A stretch of 64,000 nt of DNA from an uncultured Planctomycetaceae bacterium (GCA_903858815.1 CAIOKE010000274.1:1-64000); one strand, 5' to 3'; positions 1 to 11,220 are shown, counted from the stretch's first letter. Numbers and translations: made by a program. Notes: a model not told the origin generated them from the letters alone.

Positions 1-66
1 CTAATCCCCCCCACTACTTCGCATTGTCTCCGCTTTGGCAACGGATTCTCCTCGGCTTGTAAAAGC

Positions 67-92
67 AAAAACCCAGCTTTTGCTGGGTTTTT
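67..92. terminator. Intrinsic terminator hairpin, probably bidirectional
   Basis: A 7 bp stem (acccagc/gctgggt) with a tttt loop is flanked by an A-run on the left and a T-run on the right, so it can terminate in both directions. It probably ends a transcript from the gene left of the window. No downstream gene on the minus strand begins near it. Confidence 0.75.
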
Positions 93-217
93 CGTTTTCG
101 TGTCGTCGCTCGCTCGATCCGTACACCAACGCTGTACCGCCTCCTGCAGTCACGCCGGATGTCCACAGGTATCAAAATCGGTACGGTCCCAGCAGTCCGG
201 TAAGTCCGGAAGACGAA

Positions 218-345
218 CGCCATGTGAACACGGGCAGTTGCCTTTGGCTCGGCAGGAGCCTCGCCTTCCCGAGGGGCGATGAGAGGTATTTCGGCTCGGC
301 GGGAGCCTCGCCCTCCCGAGGGGCGATGAGAGGTGTTGCGGCTCG
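218..345 (+). repeat. Palindromic interspersed repeats (two copies)
   Basis: Two tandem copies (about 246-285 and 293-332) of a roughly 40 bp GC-rich unit that begins ggctcggcaggagcctcgcc and continues through cgaggggcgatgagag. Each contains nested inverted segments (ggctc/gagcc and ccctc/gaggg). The same unit recurs at 4419-4555, 9519-9560, 9843-9883, 19875-19920 and 20186-20222. The left flank (gtgaacacgg) is also shared with the 4.4 kb copy. Confidence 0.8.
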
Positions 346-825
346 GGGTTGGGTTGGGGATGCAGGCGATTTGTCAGCGAGCGATGGTTTATCTGCTGTG
401 TGTAAAGGGGTTAAGAAGCGTTGACAGGTGTCGTACATAGTCAGCATGCGTGCGGTGTCGAGGCCTGTCAGGGGGGGCGGCATGGAGAGGTTGGAAGATA
501 CCGATTGCAGCGATCACAGGGATTGTCAAGGCGGAGGATTCGTTGTGATCGCCACAAGTGGAGCGGTTTACGCCTCGCACAGTCCTGTGCGATTTTGGCC
601 CATGTTTTGCCTTTGGTTTTCTCAATGGCTCAGTGTGCAAATAGCGAGGTTCGCGTTTTGGTGGGATTCACTGAGTCAGTCGTAACATGAAACTGAAGGG
701 TACTGCACTGGGCGTTTCAGAACCATCAGGTTTGCATCGGGATTGGTGTGAGCGGGAGCTGCTGGTTTGGTGAGAGTTCCTGTGGAGTCGTTGTCGGAAT
801 ACGAGATCCGGCTGGTGTTTGATTC
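346..825. other. Intergenic region with no recognisable gene
   Basis: About 480 bases between the palindromic repeats and the di-haem peroxidase gene. Short open frames exist on both strands, but none has a ribosome-binding site or a family-like sequence. No convincing -35/-10 pair was found. Confidence 0.5.
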
Positions 826-3800
826 ATGAAAGTCGATCGATTCTTTTGCATCGGGTATGAAGAAATTATGTTTCAGGATGCGAATCAGTATCCCATGCCA
901 CCGGATGGTGTGGGGGCGCTGCATGGAGGGGCGGGTTCTGCGGTGGCAGCCACTGGTTGTCTCGCAGGACTTCAGCGGCGCTGGTGTTTGTGGCTGTGTC
1001 GATTGAGTGTACGAACAGGAATGGCAGCAATGCTGTTTGCTGGCGTACCTTTGGCGACAGCACAGGATGCAGCGCTAACGAATCCAGAGGTTGTACCTCT
1101 GGTGAGTACCGCAGTCCCGGAGATTGTTCCGGCGATTGCAGATGGAGAACCGGTACTGGATCCCGTTGTGCCGGATGTGGGTGTTGACGCCAAGGCTGCT
1201 CGGCTTGGGTTACCTCGCACCGCACCGCCGGTTCCGGGTCCCTTTGTCGATGTCGAGCCACCTCCGGTGTGGCTGCGCAACGTGCTGGTTGATGGATTCT
1301 TTGAAGAGTCTGGTTTATCAGCGCGGGTCAATCTTGTGACAGCCCCGGCAACGCTGGGTCGCTGGACGGTTGACCTTGGAAATGTGGCACTGCATGTCAA
1401 TGACATCAAAGTTCCTGATGATCATGGAAATGCGGTGGATTTGAACGGAACTCGTTCTGGTTCGCTGTATCAGGCAGTCGCTACGACACCGGGATTTCGG
1501 TATCACGTGCGGTTTCTGATGTCGGGTAACTGGACGACGTTTCCGGCAAAGGCTCGTTCTCTGGCTGTGTATTTCGGCGGTGAGAAGCGAGTGTTCACGA
1601 TGAAGCGTCCCAGTGGCTGGTCAAAGACCTCCATGAACTGGGAGCAGTACGATCTGGTCTTTACTGCAGTGCAGCCGGTAACTGGTCTGCGTTTTGCCTC
1701 AGAGACTCCGAACATGCCGGATGGGCCTGTTGTGGCCGACATCCGTCTGTTGAAGGAAGCACTTGCTCCGGGGCCGCTGGAATCGATTCAGGTGCCAATG
1801 CCAGAGAATCTGGCGGAATTCATTCTGGATCGGGACAAAGCAATTGCTCTGGGCAAAGCCCTGTACTGGGACATGCAGGCGGGCAGCGATGGGCGTACAG
1901 CCTGTGCGACCTGTCACTGGAACGCGGGGGCAGACATACGCACGAAGAATCAGCTGCATCCGGGGGCTCCCGGCAGCACTTTCGGGCACCAGTCCGTCAC
2001 CAGTCTGCAGCAGGGCAGTGATGCTGTGAAGGCATTCCGGGGTGCGAATCAGGAGCTGAAGCCGGGGGACTTTCCGTTCCATCGGTTTCGCGACCTGACG
2101 CGTCCTGGCAGCGACAACACGGACACTTCGGCAACGAATCCACTGATCAGTGATTCAGTGCAGGTGTTTGGTTCTCAGGGAGTTGTTTCCGAGGGCTTCA
2201 TTTCGGTTGTGCTTGGGAATCCCGTTGAGAAGTGTAAAAAGCTGGCTGACATTGTCTTCAGTGTCAACACTGCAAATGCTCGTCAGACGACCGGCCGAAA
2301 TGCTCCTTCCAGCATTAATGCAGTGTTTCATGATCGTTTGTTCTGGGACGGTCGTGCGAATCGCTACTTCAACGGTGTAAATCCGTTTGGGGATCTGGAC
2401 AAGGATGCGCGAGTTTACGTGGTCTCTGAGCATGGTGAGCTGCAGCAGGTACAGATTCGTCTGGACAATGCAGCACTGGCATCTCAGGCAGTGGGGCCGG
2501 CGTTGAGTGCAGTGGAGATGAGTGCGGACGGCCGCAATTTCCCTGAACTTGGTCGCAAGCTTCTGTCGCTGCAGCCACTGGCATTGCAGAAGGTGCATCA
2601 GAACGACAGTGTGCTGGGTATTTACCGCAGTTCCAGCGGTCGCGGTCTGAACCGTGACACGGCCGGGTATGCTCAGCTGATTCGTGAAGCCTTTCGTCCG
2701 GAATGGTGGAGCGGCAAGCAGATCACCGAGAGTGGTTACACGCATATGGAAGCCAATTTCTCCCTGTATTGGGGGCTGGCGATCATGCTGTATGAATCGA
2801 CTCTGGTTTCTGATCAGACACCGTTCGATGCGTTTGCGAAGGGTGACAGAAGTGCGTTGTCCGTGAACGCGATGAAGGGCTTTCGCATCTTCATGAACGA
2901 GGGCAAGTGCATTAACTGTCATCATGGTCCTGAGTTTGCCGGTGCAACGGTCAGTATGATTCGTGGTCAGCTGTCTGAGGATGGTGGAATCCATTTCATG
3001 CCGATGGCTCGCGGTCTGGCGTACTACGACGAGGGCTTCTATAACATCGGGGTTCGTCCGACGACCGAAGACATCGGTATCGGTGCGGCACATCCGCTGT
3101 TCGGGCCACTGTCGTACAGTCGACAGGAGCAGTCCGGTCAGGATCCGGATTCGAAGCATTTTCTGACAGCAAGTGATCGTGTGGCTGTGGATGGTGCCTT
3201 TAAGGCTCCAACACTGCGTAACGTTGAGCTGACCGGGCCTTATATGCACAACGGCAGCATGAAAAACCTGACAGAAGTGGTGCAGTTCTACACGCGTGGC
3301 TCGGACTTTGAGCACGCGAATCTGCAGGATCTGGACACTGATGTGAGCGGAATTCCGCTGCTGCAGGGACATCATCTGGGGATCGCCAGTGTGGTTGAGT
3401 TTCTCGAGCACCTGACTGATCCTCGTGTGAAGTACCAGAAGGCCCCGTTTGATCATCCGGAATTAATTCTGGTGAATGGTCACGAGAGTGTTGAGTGGAA
3501 CAGTGCACTTGACGTTCTGGTGGTTTTGCCGGAGACGGGTCGTGATGGTGGCGCACCATTGCAGACGTTCGAGGATGCTCTGACGAATGGTCTGAATCTT
3601 GTGAAGCTGCCGACTCCGGAGAAACCGGTCAGTCCGGCTGCTGCAGCGGGACCAGCCTACAAGGGGCCTGCCAGTGTTTCTGCAGCCGATGCCAATGGCA
3701 AGGCTGTAGTACGATCTGCAAAGGTACAGATCAGCCGCGGACCGAAAAGCTTTGAAGCGAATGGTCCGAGGGTTGCCGTACCAGCACCAGCACCGGCACC

Positions 3801-3834
3801 AGCAGGTGCGGGTGTTGTTGGTGGAACTGACTGA
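826..3834 (+). CDS. Secreted di-haem cytochrome c peroxidase/MauG-like protein with N-terminal DUF642-like domain
   Basis: About 1002 residues. The first 80 contain basic residues and a hydrophobic stretch ending near ATAQ, so the protein is probably exported. Residues about 150-310 resemble a DUF642/choice-of-anchor carbohydrate-binding domain (NGTRSGS, followed by a beta-rich segment ending in PVVADIRLL). Two c-type haem motifs follow: CATCH at 360-364 and CINCH at 695-699. The family-typical PTLRNV...YMHNGSM segment lies near 800. The C-terminus is Pro/Ala-rich. Members of the family reduce peroxide or carry out MauG-type oxidation in the periplasm. The gene appears monocistronic, with a strong terminator just downstream. 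The start is uncertain: ATG codons at 868 and 895 are alternatives, and none has a clear ribosome-binding site. Confidence 0.85.
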   Translation: MKVDRFFCIGYEEIMFQDANQYPMPPDGVGALHGGAGSAVAATGCLAGLQRRWCLWLCRLSVRTGMAAMLFAGVPLATAQDAALTNPEVVPLVSTAVPEIVPAIADGEPVLDPVVPDVGVDAKAARLGLPRTAPPVPGPFVDVEPPPVWLRNVLVDGFFEESGLSARVNLVTAPATLGRWTVDLGNVALHVNDIKVPDDHGNAVDLNGTRSGSLYQAVATTPGFRYHVRFLMSGNWTTFPAKARSLAVYFGGEKRVFTMKRPSGWSKTSMNWEQYDLVFTAVQPVTGLRFASETPNMPDGPVVADIRLLKEALAPGPLESIQVPMPENLAEFILDRDKAIALGKALYWDMQAGSDGRTACATCHWNAGADIRTKNQLHPGAPGSTFGHQSVTSLQQGSDAVKAFRGANQELKPGDFPFHRFRDLTRPGSDNTDTSATNPLISDSVQVFGSQGVVSEGFISVVLGNPVEKCKKLADIVFSVNTANARQTTGRNAPSSINAVFHDRLFWDGRANRYFNGVNPFGDLDKDARVYVVSEHGELQQVQIRLDNAALASQAVGPALSAVEMSADGRNFPELGRKLLSLQPLALQKVHQNDSVLGIYRSSSGRGLNRDTAGYAQLIREAFRPEWWSGKQITESGYTHMEANFSLYWGLAIMLYESTLVSDQTPFDAFAKGDRSALSVNAMKGFRIFMNEGKCINCHHGPEFAGATVSMIRGQLSEDGGIHFMPMARGLAYYDEGFYNIGVRPTTEDIGIGAAHPLFGPLSYSRQEQSGQDPDSKHFLTASDRVAVDGAFKAPTLRNVELTGPYMHNGSMKNLTEVVQFYTRGSDFEHANLQDLDTDVSGIPLLQGHHLGIASVVEFLEHLTDPRVKYQKAPFDHPELILVNGHESVEWNSALDVLVVLPETGRDGGAPLQTFEDALTNGLNLVKLPTPEKPVSPAAAAGPAYKGPASVSAADANGKAVVRSAKVQISRGPKSFEANGPRVAVPAPAPAPAGAGVVGGTD

Positions 3835-3885
3835 GTGATTCGGGTGATCGTTATCAGTGTAACGCTGATTCCTGAAAGACGAACT

Positions 3886-3918
3886 GAGGCCGGTGGGTGA
3901 CCACCGGCCTCTTTATTT
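3886..3918 (+). terminator. Intrinsic terminator after the peroxidase gene
   Basis: A perfect 11 bp stem (gaggccggtgg/ccaccggcctc) with a gtga loop is followed by tttattt. It lies 52 bases after the stop codon of the di-haem peroxidase gene. Confidence 0.9.
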
Positions 3919-4559
3919 GGTTCAGCGAAAACTTATGTGCGCTCCAGCAGATTGCCGTGTGAAGGGGTGGGCGAAAAACGCACTGGATGCTTCTTCCGTG
4001 CGAGGAAAAACATAATTGCTCAGACGGAATTGACACCATCCGTCAGCTGACACTAACGGCTCGCCCTGGGGAGGTGGGGGGCTTGAACACGGTGGACGAC
4101 ACGGGCTGAAGCCCATGTTACGACCACGGAGCACCAGCTGGGTGACGATGCCGAGGGGCACTTTTGCTGAGATGTGATCAGCCCACGGAATGGCTGAGTG
4201 ATGGGCAAATGTGCGTTGCGTGGTGGCTTTGTGTGGGCACAAGGCGGCCGAGCAGGAATGACGCGAGGGACAAAAGTCGTAGTCTGGGCTTTAGCCTGGG
4301 CACGAACTTCTCGTCACCGTTGAAATCTCCAGTGTTTTTTGAGGGAAGGGGCCGAGCAGGAATGCTCGGGCTACGGTTGTGGGCGACCAGCGCCGGGTGA
4401 ACACGGACTGTAGCCTTCGGCTCGGCAGGAGCCTCGCCCTCCCGAGGGGCGATGAGAGTGTTTCGGCTCGGCGGGAGCCTCGCCCTCCCGCGGGGCGCTG
4501 GGGGGTGTTTCGGCTTGGCGGGAGCCTCGCCCTCCCGCGGGGCGCGATGAGAGTTTTTT
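3919..4559. repeat. Repeat-rich intergenic DNA, including three palindromic units
   Basis: No gene is seen here. The left part holds small palindromes of the gggctgaagccc type (near 4108) and a related gggctttagcc copy (near 4290). Positions 4419-4555 carry three tandem copies of the ggctcggcaggagcctcgcc unit, the last two with a cccgcgggg variant core. Open frames in this stretch come from the repeat composition and are not genes. Confidence 0.75.
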
Positions 4560-5987
4560 TCAGGCAATGACAGCATCGATGACGTGCCCGTGATCGATCT
4601 CCAGTCGTTTGCGGCCGGGGATTTCCAGTTGTCGCGAGTCGAGGCCAAGCTGGTGCAGGATCGTGGCGTGAATATCGGTTACATAGTGGCGATCTTCCAC
4701 TGCATGAAAACCAATCTCATCAGTGGCTCCGTGGACAACCCCGCGTTTCAGGCGGCCACCTGCCATCCAGACGGTGAATCCATAAATGTGGTGATCGCGT
4801 CCATCAGATCCCTGGGATCCGGGAGTCCGTCCGAATTCGCTGGCGAACAGCACCAGCGTGTTCTGCAGCAGTCCGCGTTGCTCCAGATCCTGCAGCAGAC
4901 CGCCGACTGGTTGATCAATGGCCAGTGAATTGCGGGCATGATTTTCACGCAGTCCACCATGCGCATCCCAGCTGCCGGCTCCACCGGCACCATGCTGGAT
5001 TTGAATGAACCGAACGCCACGTTCCACCAGCCGTCTGGCTGCCAGCAGCTGCATGCCGAAGTCGCGGCAATGTGGCTGGTCAAGACCGTACAGTGCGTGG
5101 GTCTGAGCGGTTTCCTGCGAGAAGTCCACGATATTCGGGATCGATTGCTGCATACGAAACGCCAGCTCGTAGGAGGCAATGCGGGCAGCCAGCTGTTCGT
5201 CTCCCGGATACTCCGTACCTCGCAGTTCATTCAGTCGGTGAATCAGATTTTTTCCGATCAGCTGCGTTTCCGGTGACAGCTGGCGAGCCGGGCGACTGAA
5301 GTCCAGTGGGTTTCCCGGATCGACTCGCAGCGGAACGGCGTCGTGTGCTGGTCCAAGATAGTGTCCGTCCCGCTTGTTCCAGTATTCGCGGTTGCCCATG
5401 GAAATGTACTGCGGCAGATTGTCATTGAGTGAACCGAGGCCGTAGTGCACCCATGCTCCAAGATTCGGAAAGTCGCCATCGTTCTGATGTCGTCCCGAAT
5501 GAAACTGCGTCTGAGCTCCGTGATTGCTGTCGGTGGTCCACATGGATCGCACGAAGGCCAGTTTATCGACATGACGTGCGATGTGCGGGAACCAGTCGCT
5601 GATCTCAATTCCACTTTCGCCATGCCGGCGAAATCCGGTCTGCAACGGGTACAGCGTATTCCGCTGATTTCCGTTTCCGTCAGGAACGACCAGTCGTTCC
5701 AGTTTGAGTTTTGCGGGGTTCTGGGCTTCCGCAAATGGTGTCTCCGCGATGGTTTTTCCTGCATATTTCGTCAGCATGGGCTTCGGGTCGAAGCTTTCCA
5801 TCTGACTGACACCTCCGTTCATAAACAGCCAGATCACGCTGGTGACCTGTGGCGTGAGATGGGGTGTGCCGTCCGGGTGTGTGTGTTCAAGGTGTTGAGC
5901 GTAACCATCCTGCTGCAGCATGGTGGCAGCGGCAAGGCTGCCGAAGCCGAGTGCCGAATCCGTCAGAAAGTGGCGTCTTTGAAGCAT
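4560..5987 (-). CDS. DUF1501 domain protein with Tat-like signal
   Basis: 475 residues from the ATG at 5987. This start directly precedes a twin-arginine-like signal ([11 protein letters not shown] followed by a hydrophobic stretch). An upstream in-frame start at 6032 would overlap the preceding gene and bury the signal. The protein is a full-length DUF1501 (sulfatase-like fold) member, with the conserved EFGRTP and GRDHH motifs near the C-terminus. DUF1501 proteins are almost always encoded next to DUF1549/DUF1553 cytochromes in Planctomycetota. Here that partner ends 22 bases upstream, so the two are surely co-transcribed. The enzymatic role is unknown; a function in degrading complex polysaccharides is commonly suspected. 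Confidence 0.93.
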   Translation of the reverse strand: MLQRRHFLTDSALGFGSLAAATMLQQDGYAQHLEHTHPDGTPHLTPQVTSVIWLFMNGGVSQMESFDPKPMLTKYAGKTIAETPFAEAQNPAKLKLERLVVPDGNGNQRNTLYPLQTGFRRHGESGIEISDWFPHIARHVDKLAFVRSMWTTDSNHGAQTQFHSGRHQNDGDFPNLGAWVHYGLGSLNDNLPQYISMGNREYWNKRDGHYLGPAHDAVPLRVDPGNPLDFSRPARQLSPETQLIGKNLIHRLNELRGTEYPGDEQLAARIASYELAFRMQQSIPNIVDFSQETAQTHALYGLDQPHCRDFGMQLLAARRLVERGVRFIQIQHGAGGAGSWDAHGGLRENHARNSLAIDQPVGGLLQDLEQRGLLQNTLVLFASEFGRTPGSQGSDGRDHHIYGFTVWMAGGRLKRGVVHGATDEIGFHAVEDRHYVTDIHATILHQLGLDSRQLEIPGRKRLEIDHGHVIDAVIA

Positions 5988-6009
5988 GGTGCGGGTGTCT
6001 TTCCCAAAG

Positions 6010-9000
6010 TCACCGGACAGTGATGAAATCATTGTGATTGATCAGCACTCGAATGAAATTCGATCGCGCGGCTGCGACAGATCCGTTTGGTTGCTGTTGC
6101 CATTCCGCCAGTGCCGCCTGGCTGGCCTGCAGCTCCAGTTCGCCCGGCTGGATGCCGGTCAGCAGTCTGAAGGCTGCCGTGATGAACTGAACGTCGTTGG
6201 TATCACCAGCGGAAAGCTGTGCAGCGACGGCATCAGCAGTACTGAAGGCCAGTTCGCTGTTGGAGAGTGCGAGGGCCTGCTGGGGGACGATACTTTGTTC
6301 ACGCCGATAACAGTCCTTCACCAGAGCTTCGTCGAACATGGTCAGAAAGAGATTGCGTTCGTTATTGGAGTGAAAGAAGTACAGGCTGCGGCGTGTGGAT
6401 GCCGTCTGCTCTGACACAGGTACCGGCGGTCCGCCGCGTTGCAGGTCCAGTGTTCCTGCGAAGGCGAGGAGGCTGTCCCGGATGACCTGAGATTCGAGGC
6501 GAATCGGGATTCTTCGCCAGTACAGCCGATTCTCCGGATCGCGGTGGATGGACTCAGCTGCATGGGCCTGGGACGAGCTGAGCTGCCACGCAGCGGATGT
6601 CACGATCAGTCGATGCAGGTGTCGCAGACTCCAGCCACTGTCCATGAATTCGCTGGCCAGCCAGTCCAGCAGTTCGGGGTGTTCGGGGGGTGTCCCTTTG
6701 CGACCAAAATCGAACATTGTGGGGACCAGTGGTTGTCCCATATGCCGGGTCCAGATGTGGTTCACGGCCACTCGCGCGGTCAGGGGATTCCGGCGATCGG
6801 TAATCCAGTGTGCAAGTGCGGAACGCCGACCAGTACTGAAGGACTGAAATCGGACCTCGGGGTCATCCTTGCCCGAATTGAAGAAACGTGTGGGTGTCCA
6901 CGTTGCTCCGCTGAATCTGGTCCAAGTGTCTTGTGGCGTGATTTCAGTGGCTGCAGCGGCCAGTGCTTTCTCGAGCATCTGGCGAGCGGTGTCAGCAGCT
7001 TTCTGAGCGACTTCGGGTTGCGTGGCAGGGGTGGCGAGCTGCTGTTCGGCGGCGGCGACCTGTCGTTTGGCTGTGGCTACCGCCAGCAGCCGTTCAGCCT
7101 GCACGGCTGCAGCGTTCAGTCGTGCGCGTTCGGCAACGGCAGCCGGATCCTCGGATGGTTCCAGCGTATCTGCGCGGGTCGCGGCGACTCGTGCCGTCAC
7201 GCTCTTCTGTGCAGCCTCTGCGACCGCCACATCTGCAGTGGCCACGGCGAGGGCCAGTTCTGCAGATCTGACGGCGGTCTGCAACTGTGCGAGTGTGGGT
7301 GGTGCGGCGGCAGCGGGGTCGCTGGTGGCAGGGATCAACGAGGTTTGTGGATCAAGGTCCCGCAACACAACTTCGTGGAAATCGACGAGCACGTCGAAGG
7401 TGGTGAACTGCAGTCGTCCGGGGCGTCGTTCCAGCGGTGTTTCAAAGGCCAGTACCGGGACACCATCCAGTCGAGCGTTGAGTAACTGATCGCGCACCTG
7501 CAACTGCAGTATACAGATGCGGTTCTGCTGAATGGGCAGTTGTCGCATCGCGGCTCCGTCCGGGTATTCCCATTGGCCGCGCTGTTGATGGGCAGCGTGA
7601 ATCTTCGGTCCAGCGTCCTGAGCGCTGACGTAGACGTTCTGTTCGCTGAGGCCTTCAGTGGCGGAGGGGTCAGTGTCGGGGAGTACTGTGTCAAAGGCGA
7701 TACCAACGCTGCGATACTGGCTGCCGCCGCGGATTGTGAATCGGACGGTGACGTCAAAATTGCGGGGGATCGTCCCCTTCCAGCGCAGTGCGGCGCGTTG
7801 CTTGCCGTCCTGCTTCTGCGAGAGCACGCCGGGCTGATGATGCCAGTCGCCCGCCAGCAGTTCCCAGCGTTCCGGGTCCAGCGTCTGAAACTGATCGGCC
7901 AGCAGGGGGGCAGGCTGTGGTTCGGTCTCTGGCAACTGAAAGCTGTCACGAGCGAGGACGGCGGCAGCGAGGGATTCTGTGGCAGTCTGGCGGGCAGTGA
8001 CTGCGGATTTCAGGTTTTCAGCAGCTTCCAGCAGATGGTTTTCGAGTACCCAGGATCGTCGTTCTGGCTGCCACGCTTCGGGGGGCAGTTGTACGGGCTG
8101 AATTTCAAGCGGCGTAAAATTGAGGATGGCAGGGATCTGCGGGGTGACAGGACTGGACTTATCAGGATTTCTTTCATCACCACGGATGTAGAGCCACGTG
8201 GGTTCATCCGGTAAGCCATCGAATGCGCGGGGAATACCGTCGCGGGCCAGATCGATTTGTCCCGGGACCATATCGACACGGACATGATAGGGCTCAAAGA
8301 AGGCGCGCAGGCGATAGTAGTCGGCCTGTTCGAGAGGATCATATTTGTGATCATGGCAGCGGGCACAATTCATGGTCAGGCCGAGGAAGCCCTTGCTGAC
8401 ATGCTCGACGGTTTCTTCCATCCACTGGGGGCGGTTGAACAGCCAGTAGTTGCGTGCGAGGTACCCAGTGGCTCGCAGTCGGCCGAGATCATTCGGGTAA
8501 AGTTCATCGGCTGCCAGCATCAGACGCAGCATTTCGTCGTAGGGCAGATCGTCATGCAGAGATTCAACAATCCAGTCGCGCCAGTGCCAGATATGTTTCT
8601 GGCTGTTGCGGAGCTGATCACCAAGACCCCACCAGTCACTGTAGCGCCAGATATCCATCCAGTGGCGTGCCCAGCGTTCGCTGTGTCGTGGATCCTGCAG
8701 CAGTCGATTGACCGTCTGCTGATACCAGTCGGGTGAGGTGTCGGCTTCACAGGCAGCGATTTCCTGCAGTGTGGGTGGGAGTCCGATCAGATCAAGATAC
8801 AGGCGTCTGAGCAGAACAATGCGGGGGGCGCCGGGTTGAGGCTGGATTCCAGCCTGTTCCCGACGTGCCTGCAGAAAGGCATCGATGGGGTGGAGAGGGT
8901 GTGCGGTGGAATCTGCCAGCGTGGATTGCGGCTGCGGGACTGGCGGTCGGATGACGGGCTGAAATGCCCAGTGAGTGCGGGGGTCGGATTCCGGATCTTC

Positions 9001-9378
9001 TGCTGCAGGAGCCAGAGCGCCGCTGCTGATCCAGTGATTGAGCAGAGCGATCTGCGCGGCGGTCAGCGGTTCACCTTCCGGAGGCATGCGGACTGCGATG
9101 TCGGTGGCGGTAATCTTCTGCAGTAACAGGCTGTCGTGAGGCTGGGCTGGGATGAGCGCGGGGCCACTGTCACCACCGCGGCGGATGAATTCAGCGGTAT
9201 CCAGTCTGAGGCCGGCTTCCTGTTTGAGTGCCCCGTGGCAGGCGTAGCAGCGGGCTTTCAGCAGCGGTTTGATGTCCTGCGCATAGTCGGATGCCAGGCC
9301 GTTGCTGCAGAGTGTCAGCAGCAGCAGCGACAATGCAATGTGAGTCAGGCGGGTGGGAAGATGATGGCGGGAGTGCAT
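6010..9378 (-). CDS. PSCyt1/DUF1549/DUF1553 planctomycete cytochrome protein
   Basis: 1122 residues with a signal peptide (about 1-29). A PSCyt1 haem motif CYACH lies at 44-48, with the usual MPPEGEPL segment about 50 residues later. DUF1549 spans about 160-370 ([16 protein letters not shown]). A concanavalin/laminin-G-like beta domain follows (about 500-680), then an Ala/Glu-rich probable coiled coil (about 690-800), and DUF1553 (about 820-1100, [16 protein letters not shown]). This is the first gene of a two-gene operon with the DUF1501 gene. The family is periplasmic or membrane-associated and presumably passes electrons from an associated catabolic reaction. No substrate can be assigned. 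Confidence 0.93.
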   Translation of the reverse strand: MHSRHHLPTRLTHIALSLLLLTLCSNGLASDYAQDIKPLLKARCYACHGALKQEAGLRLDTAEFIRRGGDSGPALIPAQPHDSLLLQKITATDIAVRMPPEGEPLTAAQIALLNHWISSGALAPAAEDPESDPRTHWAFQPVIRPPVPQPQSTLADSTAHPLHPIDAFLQARREQAGIQPQPGAPRIVLLRRLYLDLIGLPPTLQEIAACEADTSPDWYQQTVNRLLQDPRHSERWARHWMDIWRYSDWWGLGDQLRNSQKHIWHWRDWIVESLHDDLPYDEMLRLMLAADELYPNDLGRLRATGYLARNYWLFNRPQWMEETVEHVSKGFLGLTMNCARCHDHKYDPLEQADYYRLRAFFEPYHVRVDMVPGQIDLARDGIPRAFDGLPDEPTWLYIRGDERNPDKSSPVTPQIPAILNFTPLEIQPVQLPPEAWQPERRSWVLENHLLEAAENLKSAVTARQTATESLAAAVLARDSFQLPETEPQPAPLLADQFQTLDPERWELLAGDWHHQPGVLSQKQDGKQRAALRWKGTIPRNFDVTVRFTIRGGSQYRSVGIAFDTVLPDTDPSATEGLSEQNVYVSAQDAGPKIHAAHQQRGQWEYPDGAAMRQLPIQQNRICILQLQVRDQLLNARLDGVPVLAFETPLERRPGRLQFTTFDVLVDFHEVVLRDLDPQTSLIPATSDPAAAAPPTLAQLQTAVRSAELALAVATADVAVAEAAQKSVTARVAATRADTLEPSEDPAAVAERARLNAAAVQAERLLAVATAKRQVAAAEQQLATPATQPEVAQKAADTARQMLEKALAAAATEITPQDTWTRFSGATWTPTRFFNSGKDDPEVRFQSFSTGRRSALAHWITDRRNPLTARVAVNHIWTRHMGQPLVPTMFDFGRKGTPPEHPELLDWLASEFMDSGWSLRHLHRLIVTSAAWQLSSSQAHAAESIHRDPENRLYWRRIPIRLESQVIRDSLLAFAGTLDLQRGGPPVPVSEQTASTRRSLYFFHSNNERNLFLTMFDEALVKDCYRREQSIVPQQALALSNSELAFSTADAVAAQLSAGDTNDVQFITAAFRLLTGIQPGELELQASQAALAEWQQQPNGSVAAARSNFIRVLINHNDFITVR

Positions 9379-9518
9379 GCAGAAAACTCCGGTGGGGCAG
9401 GCAGGTGTCCGTGTGGGTGCCTGCCTGTGGGCTCTGCAGTTTATCAGGGATTTTTGCGAAGTGGAATCGACCGGCTGGGGCGGTGATCAGTTGTCAGTTT
9501 TCAGTTTTCAGAGCCGGC

Positions 9519-9885
9519 GAAGTTGCCCCTGGGAGGGCGAGGCTCCTGCCGAGCCGAAGGTCGGTGGATTTGATTCAGCGAGCTGGTGCTCGGAGGTCCC
9601 AGGCGGGCGTGGACGGGCATGGGCGTAAGCCGTCGGGTGTTGTTTGGGTGTTGTTTTTTTGCCGCGGAATGGCGCGGAAAAACGATGGGTGGCTGGAGGG
9701 GATTTGAACCACGGAAGGACACGGAAGACACGGAAATATCCGGGTTGGCGCGGGGGGATTTGAACCACGAATGACACGAATGACACGAATGACGCGAATG
9801 GGTGTGATGTTGGTGGGTGTTGAGGCGAGCAGTAGTCATTGGGGCGAAGTTGCCCCTGGGAGGGCGAGGCTCCTGCCGAGCCGCG
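9519..9885 (-). repeat. Composite interspersed repeat (palindrome plus ccacggaaggacacgg-type array)
   Basis: The stretch starts and ends with the palindromic unit in inverted orientation (9519-9560 and 9843-9883). Between them are a gtgttg-rich minisatellite, a ttgccgcggaa block and short arrays of ttgaaccacgaatgacacgaatg and ccacggaaggacacgg. The same order recurs twice at 19.88-20.55 kb. Open frames across it translate into low-complexity peptides and are not genes. The rest of the gap from 9379 to 10038 holds nothing else apart from the terminator below. Confidence 0.8.
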
Positions 9886-9961
9886 TGGGATCGCGTGGTC
9901 TGTGTTGTCAGCACCCGCAGCGATGTGATTTGCGGCTGTGCAGAGGAATTCGCGTTAAGCA

Positions 9962-9998
9962 AGAAAAATCGCCGCCGAACTGGGGAGTTGGGCGGCGA
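9962..9998 (-). terminator. Terminator of the DUF1559 gene
   Basis: Read on the minus strand, a perfect 8 bp stem (tcgccgcc/ggcggcga) encloses an inner aact/agtt stem and is followed by TTTTTCT. It lies about 40 bases past the DUF1559 stop codon. Confidence 0.85.
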
Positions 9999-10038
9999 TA
10001 CTGTTGAGTTTGCGGGGGTGTTGTGAAAAGGCAACAGT

Positions 10039-11220
10039 TCAATTGACTGTGTTCTGGGAGTGGATGGGTTCGGGGTCGTAACCGGGTAGTCCACTGAGGC
10101 TGGCGGGTGCCTGTCGAACTCGGGTGGCCCCGGGTGTGACGAGCTGGATAAAGACGGCAGCGTCGATTTTTTCACTGATGGCTCGAGCGGATCCGTCACA
10201 GAAGGAGAAGCTGCACAGCTGTGGGTGGCGGCTGTTGGGATATGGGGCGGCTCCATCAGTGGAATTTTTCATCTGATTGGGCAGGCAGAATGGTCCATTT
10301 TCCGGGGGCAGTCCGATGCGAGCGAGCGAGGTGGCGATGGTACTCCAGGTGATTCCGGTGGAGGAGAGGTTGTAGATTGGGACGACAAAGCCGCAGTTTC
10401 GTGGTGAGGGATCAGCCCATGTCTGACGCTGTCCCCAGCGACTTCCGATCTGTCGTCCGGCGTTGACATTTTCACTGAACATGAAGGTGTTGGCTGCGCC
10501 GTCGAAGATTTGTCCGATCAGAGCACTGCGGCAGTCTGAGGGCAGGAGATTGAGCGGAGCGAGAGGTATTTCGGATTCGATTCGGGGCACGAACAGGTTC
10601 AGATCGCCTTCCACGTGATACAGCTGATGCGAATATCGAGGTTCCGTGGCTTTCCAGGCGATGGTGCCGCCGGCTTCATGGCATTCGCTGACGGGAATGT
10701 GTCCAAGTCCGAGAGCTCCCTGGGAGGGATCGAAGTCGATATGAATATCACCGATCCCCATATTGGCAACGTAGGTCAGTCCGCCGTCGATACCGCTGGC
10801 TGTCACATCGGTGGGGCAGGTCAGAACGGGCAGACTGACGGCCCCTGTGCCGGCATTTGCGGGATCGAAGAAGGGGACATTCAGATTCCATCGCTGATAG
10901 AGTGATACCTGATCGAGATTCGGCAGGAGTTCAACGACCCAGCTGTGACTGGGGGCGAGAGTTCCGCTGGTACTTTCGGGATAGGTGCCGGCGGGCGGGA
11001 GTCTGCCCTGATGGGTTTCAGCCCAGGCGGAAGCGGCGAGTGTGAGATTGCGAATGTTATTCAGGCACTGCGTTCTGCGGCCGGCCTCACGAGCCGACTG
11101 TATGGCGGGCAGTATCAGTGAGACCAGAACGGAGATTATGGAGATGACAACCAGCAATTCCACGAGTGTGAATGCGGCTCGTCGAGTGCGCAACAGCGTG
11201 TTGTTTCGAGGGCGAAGCAT
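10039..11220 (-). CDS. DUF1559 pseudopilin-like secreted protein
   Basis: 393 residues. The N-terminus carries a type II/IV prepilin signal ([12 protein letters not shown]) followed by a hydrophobic helix, so it should be processed by a prepilin peptidase. The rest is the DUF1559 (SBP_bac_10) domain, with the conserved Asn-rich [10 protein letters not shown] helix and the C-terminal FCDGSAR motif typical of this large planctomycete family. Family members are abundant paralogues, possibly surface or periplasmic structural proteins. The gene ends in a clear terminator and lies 217 bases beyond the NOS stop, so it may have its own promoter. Function is unknown beyond the family. Confidence 0.93.
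   Translation of the reverse strand: MLRPRNNTLLRTRRAAFTLVELLVVISIISVLVSLILPAIQSAREAGRRTQCLNNIRNLTLAASAWAETHQGRLPPAGTYPESTSGTLAPSHSWVVELLPNLDQVSLYQRWNLNVPFFDPANAGTGAVSLPVLTCPTDVTASGIDGGLTYVANMGIGDIHIDFDPSQGALGLGHIPVSECHEAGGTIAWKATEPRYSHQLYHVEGDLNLFVPRIESEIPLAPLNLLPSDCRSALIGQIFDGAANTFMFSENVNAGRQIGSRWGQRQTWADPSPRNCGFVVPIYNLSSTGITWSTIATSLARIGLPPENGPFCLPNQMKNSTDGAAPYPNSRHPQLCSFSFCDGSARAISEKIDAAVFIQLVTPGATRVRQAPASLSGLPGYDPEPIHSQNTVN

Noticed and set aside
1-16. Possible 3' end of a tRNA-like RNA (ctaatccccccca...)
   Set aside because: The first bases could be the end of a T-loop (ct) followed by the stem aatcc and an acceptor strand, and a terminator follows at 67. The 5' part is outside the window, and no CCA is seen, so it cannot be supported.
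2155-3456. 433-residue minus-strand ORF
   Set aside because: Antisense shadow of the di-haem peroxidase; no family character and no start signal.
6439-7485. 348-residue plus-strand ORF
   Set aside because: Antisense shadow of the DUF1549/DUF1553 gene.
9501-10256. 251-residue minus-strand ORF over the composite repeat
   Set aside because: Low-complexity translation of interspersed repeats, overlapping the DUF1559 3' end and its terminator.
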